Shown in pieces: positions 1 to 7,649 of a stretch of 64,000 bases of DNA. The first letter of the stretch is position 1. Each line of letters begins with the position of its first letter. The translations under genes and the position numbers were made by a program. The notes below the pieces were generated by a model. It saw only the letters and a list, made by a program, of their open reading frames with translations, was not told where the DNA came from and ran no database searches. This stretch comes from Verrucosispora sp. NA02020 (lineage in GTDB: Bacteria; Actinomycetota; Actinomycetes; Mycobacteriales; Micromonosporaceae), in assembly GCF_013364215.1 (NCBI RefSeq), contig NZ_CP054923.1:2232001-2296000 (forward strand), in the 5' to 3' direction.

Positions 1-56
1 GCGCCCCGATCCCGGTGACGCGCCGCCGCGCCACCGGTCCGCACCAGAGAGGCACC

Positions 57-995
57 ATGACCAACACCCTGCCGATCACGCCCTGGCGGTTGTTCGCCGT
101 CGAGGTCCGCGCGGTACGCCGGCTCAGCCCCTCCTTCGTCCGGGTCACCTTCACCGGCCCGGACCTGGACCGCTTCGCCGACAATGGCTACGACCAGCGG
201 ATCAAGCTGGCGTTGCCGTTGCCCGGTCAGCGTGGGGCGGACCTGCCGCAGGGGCCGGACTGGTACGCGCAGTGGCGGGCCCTGCCCGAGCCGTTGCGCA
301 ACCCGATCCGCACCTACACCGCGCGGGCGGTCCGGCCCCACCTCAACGAGGTGGACGTCGACCTGGTGCTGCACGGCGACTCCGGCCCGGCGACCCGGTG
401 GGCGCGGCGGGTACGCCCCGGCGACGAGATCGCCATCGCCGGCCCGGACGCCGGGTACGACGGCGACCACGGCGGACGGGAGTTCCGACCCCCGTCCACC
501 GGTCGCCTGCTGCTCGCCGGGGACGAGACGGCGGTGCCGGCGATCGGCGGGATCTGCGAGCGGCTGCCGTCCGACGCCCGGGGCCGGGTGCTGCTGGAGG
601 TGCCGTCGACGGCGGACGTGCTGCCGCTGGTGGCGCCGCCCGGCGTCGACGTGACCTGGCTGCCGCGCGACGGCGACCCGTACGGCGCCCGGCTGGTCCC
701 CGCCGTGGCGGAGGCCGCCGAGGAACTGCTGGGCCGGGCGCTGCCGGTCGGGGCGGGCGTGTCGGGGGCGTACGCGTCCGGCGGTCAGCTCGTCGACGAC
801 GTGGACGTGGACCGCGCGATCCTCTGGGAGGTGCCCGACGCCCTGCCGTCCACGCCGCTGTACGCGTGGCTGGCGGGGGAGGCGGGTGTCATCCGTACCC
901 TGCGCCGGCACCTGGTCGCCGAGTGCGGCCTGGACCGGCGGGCGGTGGCCTTCATGGGCTACTGGCGGCACGGCCGCGCCGACCCCTCCAGCTGA
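57..995 (+). CDS. Siderophore-interacting FAD-binding protein (SIP family)
   Basis: A 312-residue cytoplasmic flavoprotein predicted to release iron from imported ferric siderophores by NAD(P)H-dependent reduction. The N-terminal half is a ferredoxin-reductase-like barrel with the FAD-binding signature RTYTAR near residue 85. The C-terminal half matches the SIP NAD(P)H domain, with [12 protein letters not shown] near residue 155 and the closing [10 protein letters not shown] typical of the family. The ATG at 57 is preferred over an in-frame upstream start because AGAGAGG lies just before it and the family begins near this point. No siderophore transporter is visible next to it, so the cognate siderophore cannot be named. 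Confidence 0.9.
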   Translation: MTNTLPITPWRLFAVEVRAVRRLSPSFVRVTFTGPDLDRFADNGYDQRIKLALPLPGQRGADLPQGPDWYAQWRALPEPLRNPIRTYTARAVRPHLNEVDVDLVLHGDSGPATRWARRVRPGDEIAIAGPDAGYDGDHGGREFRPPSTGRLLLAGDETAVPAIGGICERLPSDARGRVLLEVPSTADVLPLVAPPGVDVTWLPRDGDPYGARLVPAVAEAAEELLGRALPVGAGVSGAYASGGQLVDDVDVDRAILWEVPDALPSTPLYAWLAGEAGVIRTLRRHLVAECGLDRRAVAFMGYWRHGRADPSS

Positions 996-1013
996 ACCCG
1001 GGCGGCGCGGCGG

Positions 1014-1529
1014 TCAGGCCAGCGGGTGCGAGATGCCCCGGGCGTGGTCGGTCAGGGCCGCACCGACCACCGTCGCCTCCAGCGGCAGGACCTCCAGGCA
1101 GCGGCGGACCGCGATCGCCATCAGCGTGTTCGGCACCCGCATGGAGAGCGTGCAGTGCGGCACCCAGTGGCCCGGCCGGTAGTGCTCGACCAGCTCGACC
1201 CCGGCACCGGTGAGCCGGTCGTGCACCAGCCGGTGATGCGTCAGCAGCTCCGTGGTGGGTGTCGGACCCAGCCAGAGCACCCGGCCGACGAACTGACCGG
1301 CGTGCTGGAACGACAGCCGCAGCGGCGCCGCCACGACGGTCCCGGCCAGCGCCGCCGCCACCTGCTCCGGGTCGAGACGGGGCGCGACCGCCAGCGAGAC
1401 GTGCGGCCGGTGCCGCTGCTCCAACAGGGACCGCAGGCTCTGCACCCCCTCGGCCTCCAGGGCGTCCCAGAGCACCCGGATGCGGCGGGTGGCGACGGTG
1501 TCCAGATAGAGCTCCAGCGCGGCGACCAC
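1014..1529 (-). CDS. 2'-5' RNA ligase family protein (2H phosphoesterase)
   Basis: A 171-residue member of the 2H superfamily, whose members act on 2',3'-cyclic phosphate or 2'-5' phosphodiester ends of RNA or nucleotides. Both catalytic H-x-(S/T) motifs are visible: HVSL at residue 43 and HCTL at residue 125. Length and spacing are normal for the family. The GTG start is preceded by a TACAGT-type -10 box (complement of 1536-1541) only six bases away, so the mRNA is probably leaderless. The gene lies 25 bp downstream of the alcohol dehydrogenase on the same strand but seems to have its own promoter. The substrate is unknown. Confidence 0.85.
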   Translation of the reverse strand: MVAALELYLDTVATRRIRVLWDALEAEGVQSLRSLLEQRHRPHVSLAVAPRLDPEQVAAALAGTVVAAPLRLSFQHAGQFVGRVLWLGPTPTTELLTHHRLVHDRLTGAGVELVEHYRPGHWVPHCTLSMRVPNTLMAIAVRRCLEVLPLEATVVGAALTDHARGISHPLA

Positions 1530-1554
1530 ATGATCACTGTAGGCGGACCGTCCC

Positions 1555-2601
1555 TCACGGCACGATGACCGCCCGACCCTCCAGCGTGCCGTCCTGCATC
1601 CGGCGGTACGCGTCCATCGCGTCCTCCAGGCCGAACGTGGTGGTCTTCGGACGGACCAGTCCGCGTGCCCCCAGGTCGAGCACCTCGATCAGCTCCGGCC
1701 GGCTGCCCCAGTACGTGGTCTGCACACTGGCCTCGTACGGGACCGTGAAGAAGCCCACGGTCAGCGAGCCGCCGCCGATACCCACGACGGTCAGGTCGCC
1801 GACGGTCCGCACCACCGAGACGGCGAGCTTCAGGGTGGGGTCCGCCCCGACGAAGTCGAGCACCACGTCGGCGCCCCTGCCTCCGGTGATCGTCCGGATC
1901 TCGTCGGCGGTGCCCGCACCGGAGCGCAGCGTCAGGTCCGCGCCGCACTCCTGCGCGAGCCGCAGCGCCTCGTCCCGGGTGTCCACCGCGACCACCCGGG
2001 TCGCGGTGGTGGCCTTGAGGATCTGCACCCCCACGTGCCCCAGACCGCCCACGCCGATCACCACCGCCGTACTGCCCGGCACCAGCTTCGGCCAGGACCG
2101 ACGGATCGCGTGGTATGGCGTCAGCCCCGCATCGGTCAACGGTGCCGCCTGCGCCGGGTCCAGCCCGTCCGGCAGCGGCACCACGAGCCGGGCGGCGGGC
2201 ACCAACTCGTACTCGGCCATGCCGCCGTCCAGACCCAGACCACCGCCGCCACCGGGCACCGGCGCGGCAGCCGGGTTCTCGCAGTAGTTCTCGGCGCCGA
2301 CCCGGCAGCGGGCGCAGGTCCCGCAGCCCCACGGCCCGTACACCGCGACCGGCTGACCCACCTCCAACCCGGTCACCCCGGCACCGAGGGCGTGCACCCA
2401 GCCGGCGTTCTCGTGCCCCAGCACGAACGGCGGCCCCCACGGCAGGGTGTCCGAGTCGAAGTCGTGCATCAGGTGCAGATCGGAGTGGCAGGCACCGGCA
2501 CCACCGATCTTCACCACCACCTGACCGGGGCCGGGCGTCGGCTCGTCGATCTCGACCAGTTCCGGCTCGCTCTTCCAGGCGGGCAGCCTCAGCGCGCGCA
2601 T
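1555..2601 (-). CDS. Zinc-dependent alcohol dehydrogenase (MDR family)
   Basis: A 348-residue medium-chain dehydrogenase predicted to oxidise alcohols or reduce aldehydes with NAD(P). Catalytic zinc ligands Cys38 and His63-Glu64 (GHE) are present. The structural zinc loop has four cysteines at about 93, 96, 99 and 107 (CGTCARC...C). The cofactor fold shows VIGVGGLGHVG around residue 170. The open frame extends much further upstream, but the ATG at 2601 follows a strong AGGAGG and fits the family's N-terminus (MRALRLPAW), so the longer reading is rejected. The substrate cannot be read from sequence. The protein resembles broad-specificity Adh/NAD(P)-dependent dehydrogenases. Confidence 0.93.
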   Translation of the reverse strand: MRALRLPAWKSEPELVEIDEPTPGPGQVVVKIGGAGACHSDLHLMHDFDSDTLPWGPPFVLGHENAGWVHALGAGVTGLEVGQPVAVYGPWGCGTCARCRVGAENYCENPAAAPVPGGGGGLGLDGGMAEYELVPAARLVVPLPDGLDPAQAAPLTDAGLTPYHAIRRSWPKLVPGSTAVVIGVGGLGHVGVQILKATTATRVVAVDTRDEALRLAQECGADLTLRSGAGTADEIRTITGGRGADVVLDFVGADPTLKLAVSVVRTVGDLTVVGIGGGSLTVGFFTVPYEASVQTTYWGSRPELIEVLDLGARGLVRPKTTTFGLEDAMDAYRRMQDGTLEGRAVIVP

Positions 2602-2762
2602 CTGTCGCCTCCTTCGTCCACCGGCTGCCTCCCCGGCGCGCGCCGGAACAAACCCGAGGACGACCGCGCGCCCCACCGGCTTGCCGAGCGGTCCGTGCCG
2701 TCCTGACCGGACGCTCCGGTGCCCGCCGCGTCGGCGACGGGCACCGGGACGCGGTGCGGTAC

Positions 2763-3137
2763 TCAGCCGTGCCAGGACCCTTCGGTGTGCATGCCGGTCG
2801 CCTCTTCCAGCGCGTTGTCCGGCAGATCCTCGCCGGCCACGTCGTCCGGGAACGGCCGCCTCGGCGGCGCCGGGTCCGGAGGTGCGCCCGGTCCGGCCTC
2901 GGGCGTACGGGTCGGCTCCACCGACCCGAACCCGTGCCGACCCTCGGGCCACTGCCCGGCCCCGTCCGCCGCCCGCCGTTCGCCCCGCCGTCCCTCGGGC
3001 ACCGCGGTCTCCTCGCTGCCCTCGTCCATCGGCGAGTGCTCGCCGGCACCCCACGGCGGGTCGGCGTCGAAGCCGTCGGTGGTGCCCCAGGGCGCGACGC
3101 TCCCCGGTCCCCGGTCCTGCCTGTCCCTGTCGGTCAT
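2763..3137 (-). CDS. Hypothetical acidic, Gly/Pro-rich protein
   Basis: A 124-residue protein of no recognised family. It is hydrophilic, rich in Gly, Pro, Asp and Glu, with no membrane segment or signal peptide, and is probably disordered. The ATG at 3137 is chosen because GGCGAGG sits five bases upstream; a GTG two codons earlier (3143) is possible. It lies on the same strand as the membrane protein at 3202-3843, about 60 bp downstream of it, so the two may be cotranscribed. The weak conservation expected of such a composition makes this a moderate call. Confidence 0.6.
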   Translation of the reverse strand: MTDRDRQDRGPGSVAPWGTTDGFDADPPWGAGEHSPMDEGSEETAVPEGRRGERRAADGAGQWPEGRHGFGSVEPTRTPEAGPGAPPDPAPPRRPFPDDVAGEDLPDNALEEATGMHTEGSWHG

Positions 3138-3201
3138 GGCCACCTCGCCTGTCGGTACGCCCGGCGGTCGCGGTCGGAACGCGCGTCGTGCCGGTGGGCC
3201 G

Positions 3202-3843
3202 TCAGCGGCCGTTCATGGCCATGTGCCGCCGGACCGCGTGCATCGCCGCCATCCCGCCGGCACCCTTGCCCATCCGGCCCGGCGCGTGCGCCAGGCCGTT
3301 CGCCCGGCCGAAGATGCCGCGCAGCACCTGGCCGGGCTTCTGCTGCTCACCCATGTACGCGGTGACCACGATCAGCGCGCCGGTCAGCGCCGGGATGGCC
3401 CACTGGAGCATCCGCAACTGGCGCTGGCTGGCGGCCACGTGCGCCGGGGTCTGCCCGTTGGGCTCGGTGACGCCCTGCACCGACGGCGCACCGGCCTTGG
3501 CCAGACGCATGCCGAGCAGCCGGCTGTAGCCGGTCACCGCCAGCGCGCCGACGGTCAGCGCGGTCTTCACCGCGCTGGCCCGGCCGACGCCCCGCTGGGC
3601 GGCCATCCGCGGGCTCTCGGTCACCAGTTCACCGACCGCGCCGGCCAGGTGCGCGCCGATCGCGGCGGCGTTGACCGGCGTCCACCGGGTCCAGCCGGTC
3701 GAGGCCGTCGGAAGTCGTTTGGTCGAGTCGTCGATGCGGGCCGCGGCGCCGTTGACGCCGAACGCTCCCATCAGGGAGCCGCCGAACCAGGCCGCCAGGC
3801 CCAGGTCGTGCATCGAACGTAGTGCGGTGTGGTTGTCAGACAT
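3202..3843 (-). CDS. Hypothetical membrane-associated protein
   Basis: A 213-residue protein with three or four hydrophobic stretches: about residues 13-31, 55-70, 88-103 and 143-160. The start is well supported by an AGGGGG-type ribosome site six bases before the ATG. The charged C-terminus carries many Gly, Arg and Met residues. It resembles small integral membrane proteins annotated without function in actinomycetes, and I cannot assign an activity. It is followed by the acidic hypothetical gene on the same strand and preceded by the SGNH hydrolase terminator region. Confidence 0.75.
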   Translation of the reverse strand: MSDNHTALRSMHDLGLAAWFGGSLMGAFGVNGAAARIDDSTKRLPTASTGWTRWTPVNAAAIGAHLAGAVGELVTESPRMAAQRGVGRASAVKTALTVGALAVTGYSRLLGMRLAKAGAPSVQGVTEPNGQTPAHVAASQRQLRMLQWAIPALTGALIVVTAYMGEQQKPGQVLRGIFGRANGLAHAPGRMGKGAGGMAAMHAVRRHMAMNGR

Positions 3844-3911
3844 CAGGTCCCCCTCCGCCGTGTCGGGCGCAGCGGCTTACCCCGGTCCGCACCGGCTAAT
3901 CCACGCCGGAC

Positions 3912-3953
3912 GGGGCCGCCCCGACGCGCGGGTGGTCGCGTCGGGACGGCCCC
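3912..3953. terminator. Hairpin terminator after the SGNH hydrolase gene
   Basis: Arms at 3912-3928 and 3937-3953 pair over 17 bases with one mismatch and an 8-base loop. The hairpin starts 11 bases beyond the stop codon of the minus-strand SGNH hydrolase. There is no T-tract, as is usual for actinobacterial terminators. Confidence 0.75.
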
Positions 3954-3963
3954 TGGTGGTGAC

Positions 3964-5238
3964 TCAGGAGACGCTGATTGTGCCGTTCGAGGCGCGTACG
4001 CAGGCCACCGAGCGGGCGGCGGTGGTGGACGCCCCGGTCAGGCACTGGCCGAGCACCTGGTGCCCGGCGGCGTTCGGGTGCCACGACTCCTGGCAGGTCT
4101 GGAAGTGGGTCACGCAGGTGTTGGCGATCCGCTGGATGGCGATCTTGTCCTTGCCGGAGAGGCTGGTGACGAAGGTGCCGTTGGGCGGGTTGTCCTGCAA
4201 CCGGATCGGAGTGGCGAGGGTGCCGGTCGGGCTGTTGGTCCGCTCGCAGAGCCGGGCGCCGTCGAAGGCCCGTTGCACGTTGAGATAGACCAGGTCGGCG
4301 CCGGGGAACTCGGCGGCCAGCGTGCTCCGGGTGGAGCCGACGATGGTGCCGAGGCCCTGCGAGAAGCGGTGCCCGGGAGCCAGGCTGGCGCGGTGGATCG
4401 GGCAGCCGGCCGCGTACCGCTCGGCACCCAGCGCGCGGAACTTGTCCCGCGTGTCGTCCCGGCTGTCCTCGGAGTGGTACCCGGCCTCCAGCTCCAGCGG
4501 CAGCGGGTTGGTGTAGTCCTGGAGCACCACCCGGTGCTGGCCGTCGGCGTCCACCTCGCGCAGCGTGGTCAGGATCTGCCGTACGGCGGCGGTGGTCTCG
4601 GCGGTGGCGGCGCTGAGCTGCGCCGGGGTCGCCAGGTCGGCGTCGGTGCACGGCTTCTGCTCCACCGGCCCGTTCAGGTACGCCCAGAACTCCCACCAGC
4701 CCGTCCAGGCGTCCGCGATGAACCGGTTGGCGCACTTCTCGGCGACCCCGCCGAAGGTGAAGGAGCTGTTGTTGGAGCCGAGGCCGATCAGCACCAGGTC
4801 GATGTCGTGGGTCTGGGCGACCGTGCGGAGCTGGTCGAGCTGCGCGGCGACCTGACGCCCGTTGGCGCGGGCCGACGAGGCGGCGGCGATGTCGTGCGGC
4901 TGGCCGCCGGAGCAGGCCAGGTTGAACCGGGCCTGGATGCCGGGCAGTGACGCCTGGTGCAGCGAGGCGTTGCCGGAGCGGTGGCAGAAGAAGGCGTCAC
5001 TGTTCGGCGCGGTCCACCCCGGGAATCCGCGCGCGACGCCGGTCGAGTCGACCACCGGCTGGTAGGCCCCGGCCCCTTCGCCGCTGATGAAGCTGTCGCC
5101 GAGGGCGACCGCCGCGGTGGGTAGGGCCGCCGCGGCGGGGGCGGACGCGGCGACGGTGGTGGTGAGGGCCGCTGTGGCGATGGCCAGGGCCAACGCGGCG
5201 GTACGACGCAACCCGGACATGGCTTCCCATCCGTTCAT
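3964..5238 (-). CDS. Secreted SGNH/GDSL-family hydrolase
   Basis: A 424-residue exported esterase/lipase-type hydrolase. An N-terminal signal peptide (Arg-Arg, then an Ala/Leu/Thr-rich core ending near residue 38) precedes block I, GDSFISGEG, with the nucleophile at Ser49. The oxyanion block GLGSNNSSF is near residue 138. The C-terminal SWHPNAAGH supplies the catalytic His. Several paired cysteines fit an extracellular enzyme. The start could be the ATG at 5238 or the one at 5220; the second has GGGAAG close upstream. A longer open frame reaching 5433 runs over the promoter and is rejected. The substrate is unknown; actinobacterial relatives are lipases or carbohydrate esterases. Confidence 0.88.
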   Translation of the reverse strand: MNGWEAMSGLRRTAALALAIATAALTTTVAASAPAAAALPTAAVALGDSFISGEGAGAYQPVVDSTGVARGFPGWTAPNSDAFFCHRSGNASLHQASLPGIQARFNLACSGGQPHDIAAASSARANGRQVAAQLDQLRTVAQTHDIDLVLIGLGSNNSSFTFGGVAEKCANRFIADAWTGWWEFWAYLNGPVEQKPCTDADLATPAQLSAATAETTAAVRQILTTLREVDADGQHRVVLQDYTNPLPLELEAGYHSEDSRDDTRDKFRALGAERYAAGCPIHRASLAPGHRFSQGLGTIVGSTRSTLAAEFPGADLVYLNVQRAFDGARLCERTNSPTGTLATPIRLQDNPPNGTFVTSLSGKDKIAIQRIANTCVTHFQTCQESWHPNAAGHQVLGQCLTGASTTAARSVACVRASNGTISVS

Positions 5239-5264
5239 GGAAATATGAAAGATTCTCTTGAGCG

Positions 5265-5297
5265 GTGATGACATCACGCGGGTGTGACGCACGTCAA
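5265..5297 (-). promoter_or_regulatory. Promoter with two palindromes upstream of the SGNH hydrolase
   Basis: Read on the minus strand, TTGACG (complement of 5292-5297) and TGTCAT (complement of 5268-5273) are 18 bases apart and fit a housekeeping promoter. Two palindromes sit on these boxes: GTGATGACATCAC at 5265-5277 over the -10, and TGACGcaCGTCA at 5285-5296 over the -35. That is the expected position for repressor operators. Confidence 0.5.
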
Positions 5298-5562
5298 CCA
5301 TGGGAAACATGAGTGGCACCGGGACGCCAGGGACGGCGTGGGCGGACCCCCGGACCACCCGCACCGGCGGCCCGGGCATAACACCGGAGACCCGGACGTT
5401 GACCGCGGCAAGGTCCACCAGCAGCACCGCCACGCGGCGTGCCGCGTGGGTGTCCGCTCGGCTTGTCGGGGCGTGCGGCTACGCTCGCTGCGGCGTGCCC
5501 GCGCCGGGCCGACCGCCGACGGTGCGGTGCAGCACATCGCCGAGACCGGGGAGTACGACCAG
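5298..5562. other. Gene-free stretch upstream of the topoisomerase B gene
   Basis: With the promoter just before it, this completes a 324-base gap between divergent genes. An open frame continues through it into the topoisomerase gene, but it lacks a ribosome site and reads as low-quality basic sequence, so I treat it as non-coding leader and promoter DNA. I see no convincing -35/-10 pair for the topoisomerase gene. Confidence 0.5.
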
Positions 5563-7620
5563 TTGACCGCAGAGCCTGAGACCCTGTACGGGGCCGACGA
5601 CCTCACCCACCTCGAGGGGCTGGACGCCGTTCGCAAGCGTCCCGGCATGTACATCGGTTCCACCGACAGCCGTGGCGTGGGCCACCTCGTCAACGAGATC
5701 CTCGACAACTCCACCGACGAGGGTGTGGCCGGTCACGCCACGAAGGTCGAGGTCATCCTGCATGCCGACGGCTCGGTGCAGGTCGACGACGACGGGCGTG
5801 GCATCCCCACCGACGTGCACGCCCGCTCCGGCATCTCCGGCGTCGAACTGGTCCTCACCCGGCTGCACGCCGGCGGCAAGTTCGGCGGCTCCGGCTACAA
5901 GACCTCCGGCGGCCTGCACGGGGTCGGCGCCTCGGCGGTCAACGCGCTCTCCCGCCGCTTCGACGTCACCGTCCGTCGGGGCGGCAAGGTGCACACCATG
6001 TCGTTCCGGCACGGTGTGCCGGGCATCTTCGACGGCGACGGCCCGGACGCGTCCTTCACCCCCGGCCCGGGGCTCCAGGTCGTCGGCGGGGTCAAGCGCG
6101 GCCAGCGCACCGGCACCTCGATCCGCTACTGGCACGACCCCCGCTACTTCGAGACCGGTGCCGCCCTCGACCACGACGCGGTCCGGGCCAAGCTGCGCCA
6201 CACCGCGTTCCTGGTCCCCGGCGTCAGCTACCTCCTGCGCGACCACACCGGCGAGCAGCCCACCGAGGAGCGGTTCCACTACCCGAACGGGCTCACCGAC
6301 ATGGTGGACTTCCTCGCCCCGACCGGTGACCGGCCGGTCTCCGGCACCCTGCTGGTCACCGGCGAGGGGACCTACCGCGAGAACGCCGCCGACGCCAACG
6401 GTGTGATGCAGTCCAACGTGCAGCGGCGCGCCGAGATCGAGGTGGCCTTCCGCTGGGGCACCGGATACGAGCGCACCGTCGAGTGCTTCACCAACACCAT
6501 CCGCAACGCGCACGGCGGGACACACCGCAAGGGCTTCGAGCGGGCGCTGGCGCGTACGCTCGCCGACGCCGTCCGCAACACCCGGGGTCTGCTCAAGGCC
6601 AAGGAGGACGCGCCCACCCTGGACGACGTCCTGGAGGGCATGACCGCGGTGGTGCACGTGCGGGTGCCCGAGCCGCAGTTCACCTCGCAGACCAAGGACG
6701 AGCTCTCCACCGCCGGTGTGGTCAAGGTGGTGCAGGGGCTGGTCGAGCAGCACGTCAAGTCCTGGCTGGACGACCGCAGGACCAAGACCGAGGCGCGGAC
6801 GGTCCTCCAGAAGATCGTCGATGCGGCCCGGGTGCGGCTGACCCAGAAGCAGCAGAAGGACGCCGCCCGGCGCAAGACCGCCCTGGAGGGCGCGTCCATG
6901 CCGCCCAAGCTGGTCGACTGCCGCGCCGCAGGTATTGACAGGAGTGAGCTTTTCATCGTCGAGGGCGACAGCGCATTGGGCACAGGGCGACTTGCCCGCT
7001 CTGCGGAGTATCAGGCGCTACTGCCGATCCGGGGCAAGATCCTGAACGTGCAGAAGGCCAACCTCCAGCAGGTGCTGGACAACGCCGAGTGCGCCGCGAT
7101 CGTGCAGGTCCTCGGCGCGGGGTCGGGGCGTACCTTCGACCTGTCCTCGCTGCGGTACGGCCGGGTGCTCATCATGGCCGACGCGGACGTCGACGGCGCG
7201 CACATCCGGACGCTGCTGATCACCCTCTTCGCCCGCTACATGCGACCGTTGATCGAGTCGGGCCGGCTCTACGCCGCGATGCCGCCCCTGCACAAGATCA
7301 CCACCAAGGGGCGCAACCCCGAGACCATCTACACCTACACCCAGGCGGAGATGGAGGCGACGGTCCGCAAGCTCGCCTCGGCCGGCAAGCAGATCGTCAC
7401 CCCGGTGCCGCGCTTCAAGGGTCTCGGTGAGATGGACGCCGACGAGTTGTGGGAGACCACGATGAACCCCGCCACCCGGTCGGTACGCCGGATCACCATC
7501 GACGACGTCGACGCCGCCGAACGGATCCTCGACCTGCTGATGGGGGAGAAGGTCGAGCCGCGCCGCAACTGGCTGATCGACTCCGCCGACCGCGTCGACC
7601 GCGACGCCATCGACGCCTGA
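5563..7620 (+). CDS. parE: DNA topoisomerase IV / gyrase-like subunit B
   Basis: A 685-residue ATPase subunit of a type IIA topoisomerase, paired with subunit A 29 bp downstream. The GHKL ATPase domain shows EILDNSTDEG and DDGRGIPTD near residues 46-85. The TOPRIM metal sites are EGDSALG (near residue 467) and DADVDGAHI (near 538). The TTG at 5563 is chosen because GGGGAG lies nine bases upstream and the product then matches the family N-terminus; the longer frame to 5284 crosses a promoter region. Actinobacteria usually keep gyrBA near oriC, so this looks like the second pair, like the non-gyrase pair of Streptomyces. A short run of rare codons lies across the first TOPRIM motif. Confidence 0.92.
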   Translation: MTAEPETLYGADDLTHLEGLDAVRKRPGMYIGSTDSRGVGHLVNEILDNSTDEGVAGHATKVEVILHADGSVQVDDDGRGIPTDVHARSGISGVELVLTRLHAGGKFGGSGYKTSGGLHGVGASAVNALSRRFDVTVRRGGKVHTMSFRHGVPGIFDGDGPDASFTPGPGLQVVGGVKRGQRTGTSIRYWHDPRYFETGAALDHDAVRAKLRHTAFLVPGVSYLLRDHTGEQPTEERFHYPNGLTDMVDFLAPTGDRPVSGTLLVTGEGTYRENAADANGVMQSNVQRRAEIEVAFRWGTGYERTVECFTNTIRNAHGGTHRKGFERALARTLADAVRNTRGLLKAKEDAPTLDDVLEGMTAVVHVRVPEPQFTSQTKDELSTAGVVKVVQGLVEQHVKSWLDDRRTKTEARTVLQKIVDAARVRLTQKQQKDAARRKTALEGASMPPKLVDCRAAGIDRSELFIVEGDSALGTGRLARSAEYQALLPIRGKILNVQKANLQQVLDNAECAAIVQVLGAGSGRTFDLSSLRYGRVLIMADADVDGAHIRTLLITLFARYMRPLIESGRLYAAMPPLHKITTKGRNPETIYTYTQAEMEATVRKLASAGKQIVTPVPRFKGLGEMDADELWETTMNPATRSVRRITIDDVDAAERILDLLMGEKVEPRRNWLIDSADRVDRDAIDA

Positions 7621-7649
7621 CCACCGGGTTCTGGAAGGAAAGCTGAGCC

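Noticed and set aside
5479..6753. A 424-codon open frame antisense to the topoisomerase B gene
   Set aside because: It overlaps the ATPase domain of the real gene and reads as Gly/Val/Asp-rich shadow sequence without family features.
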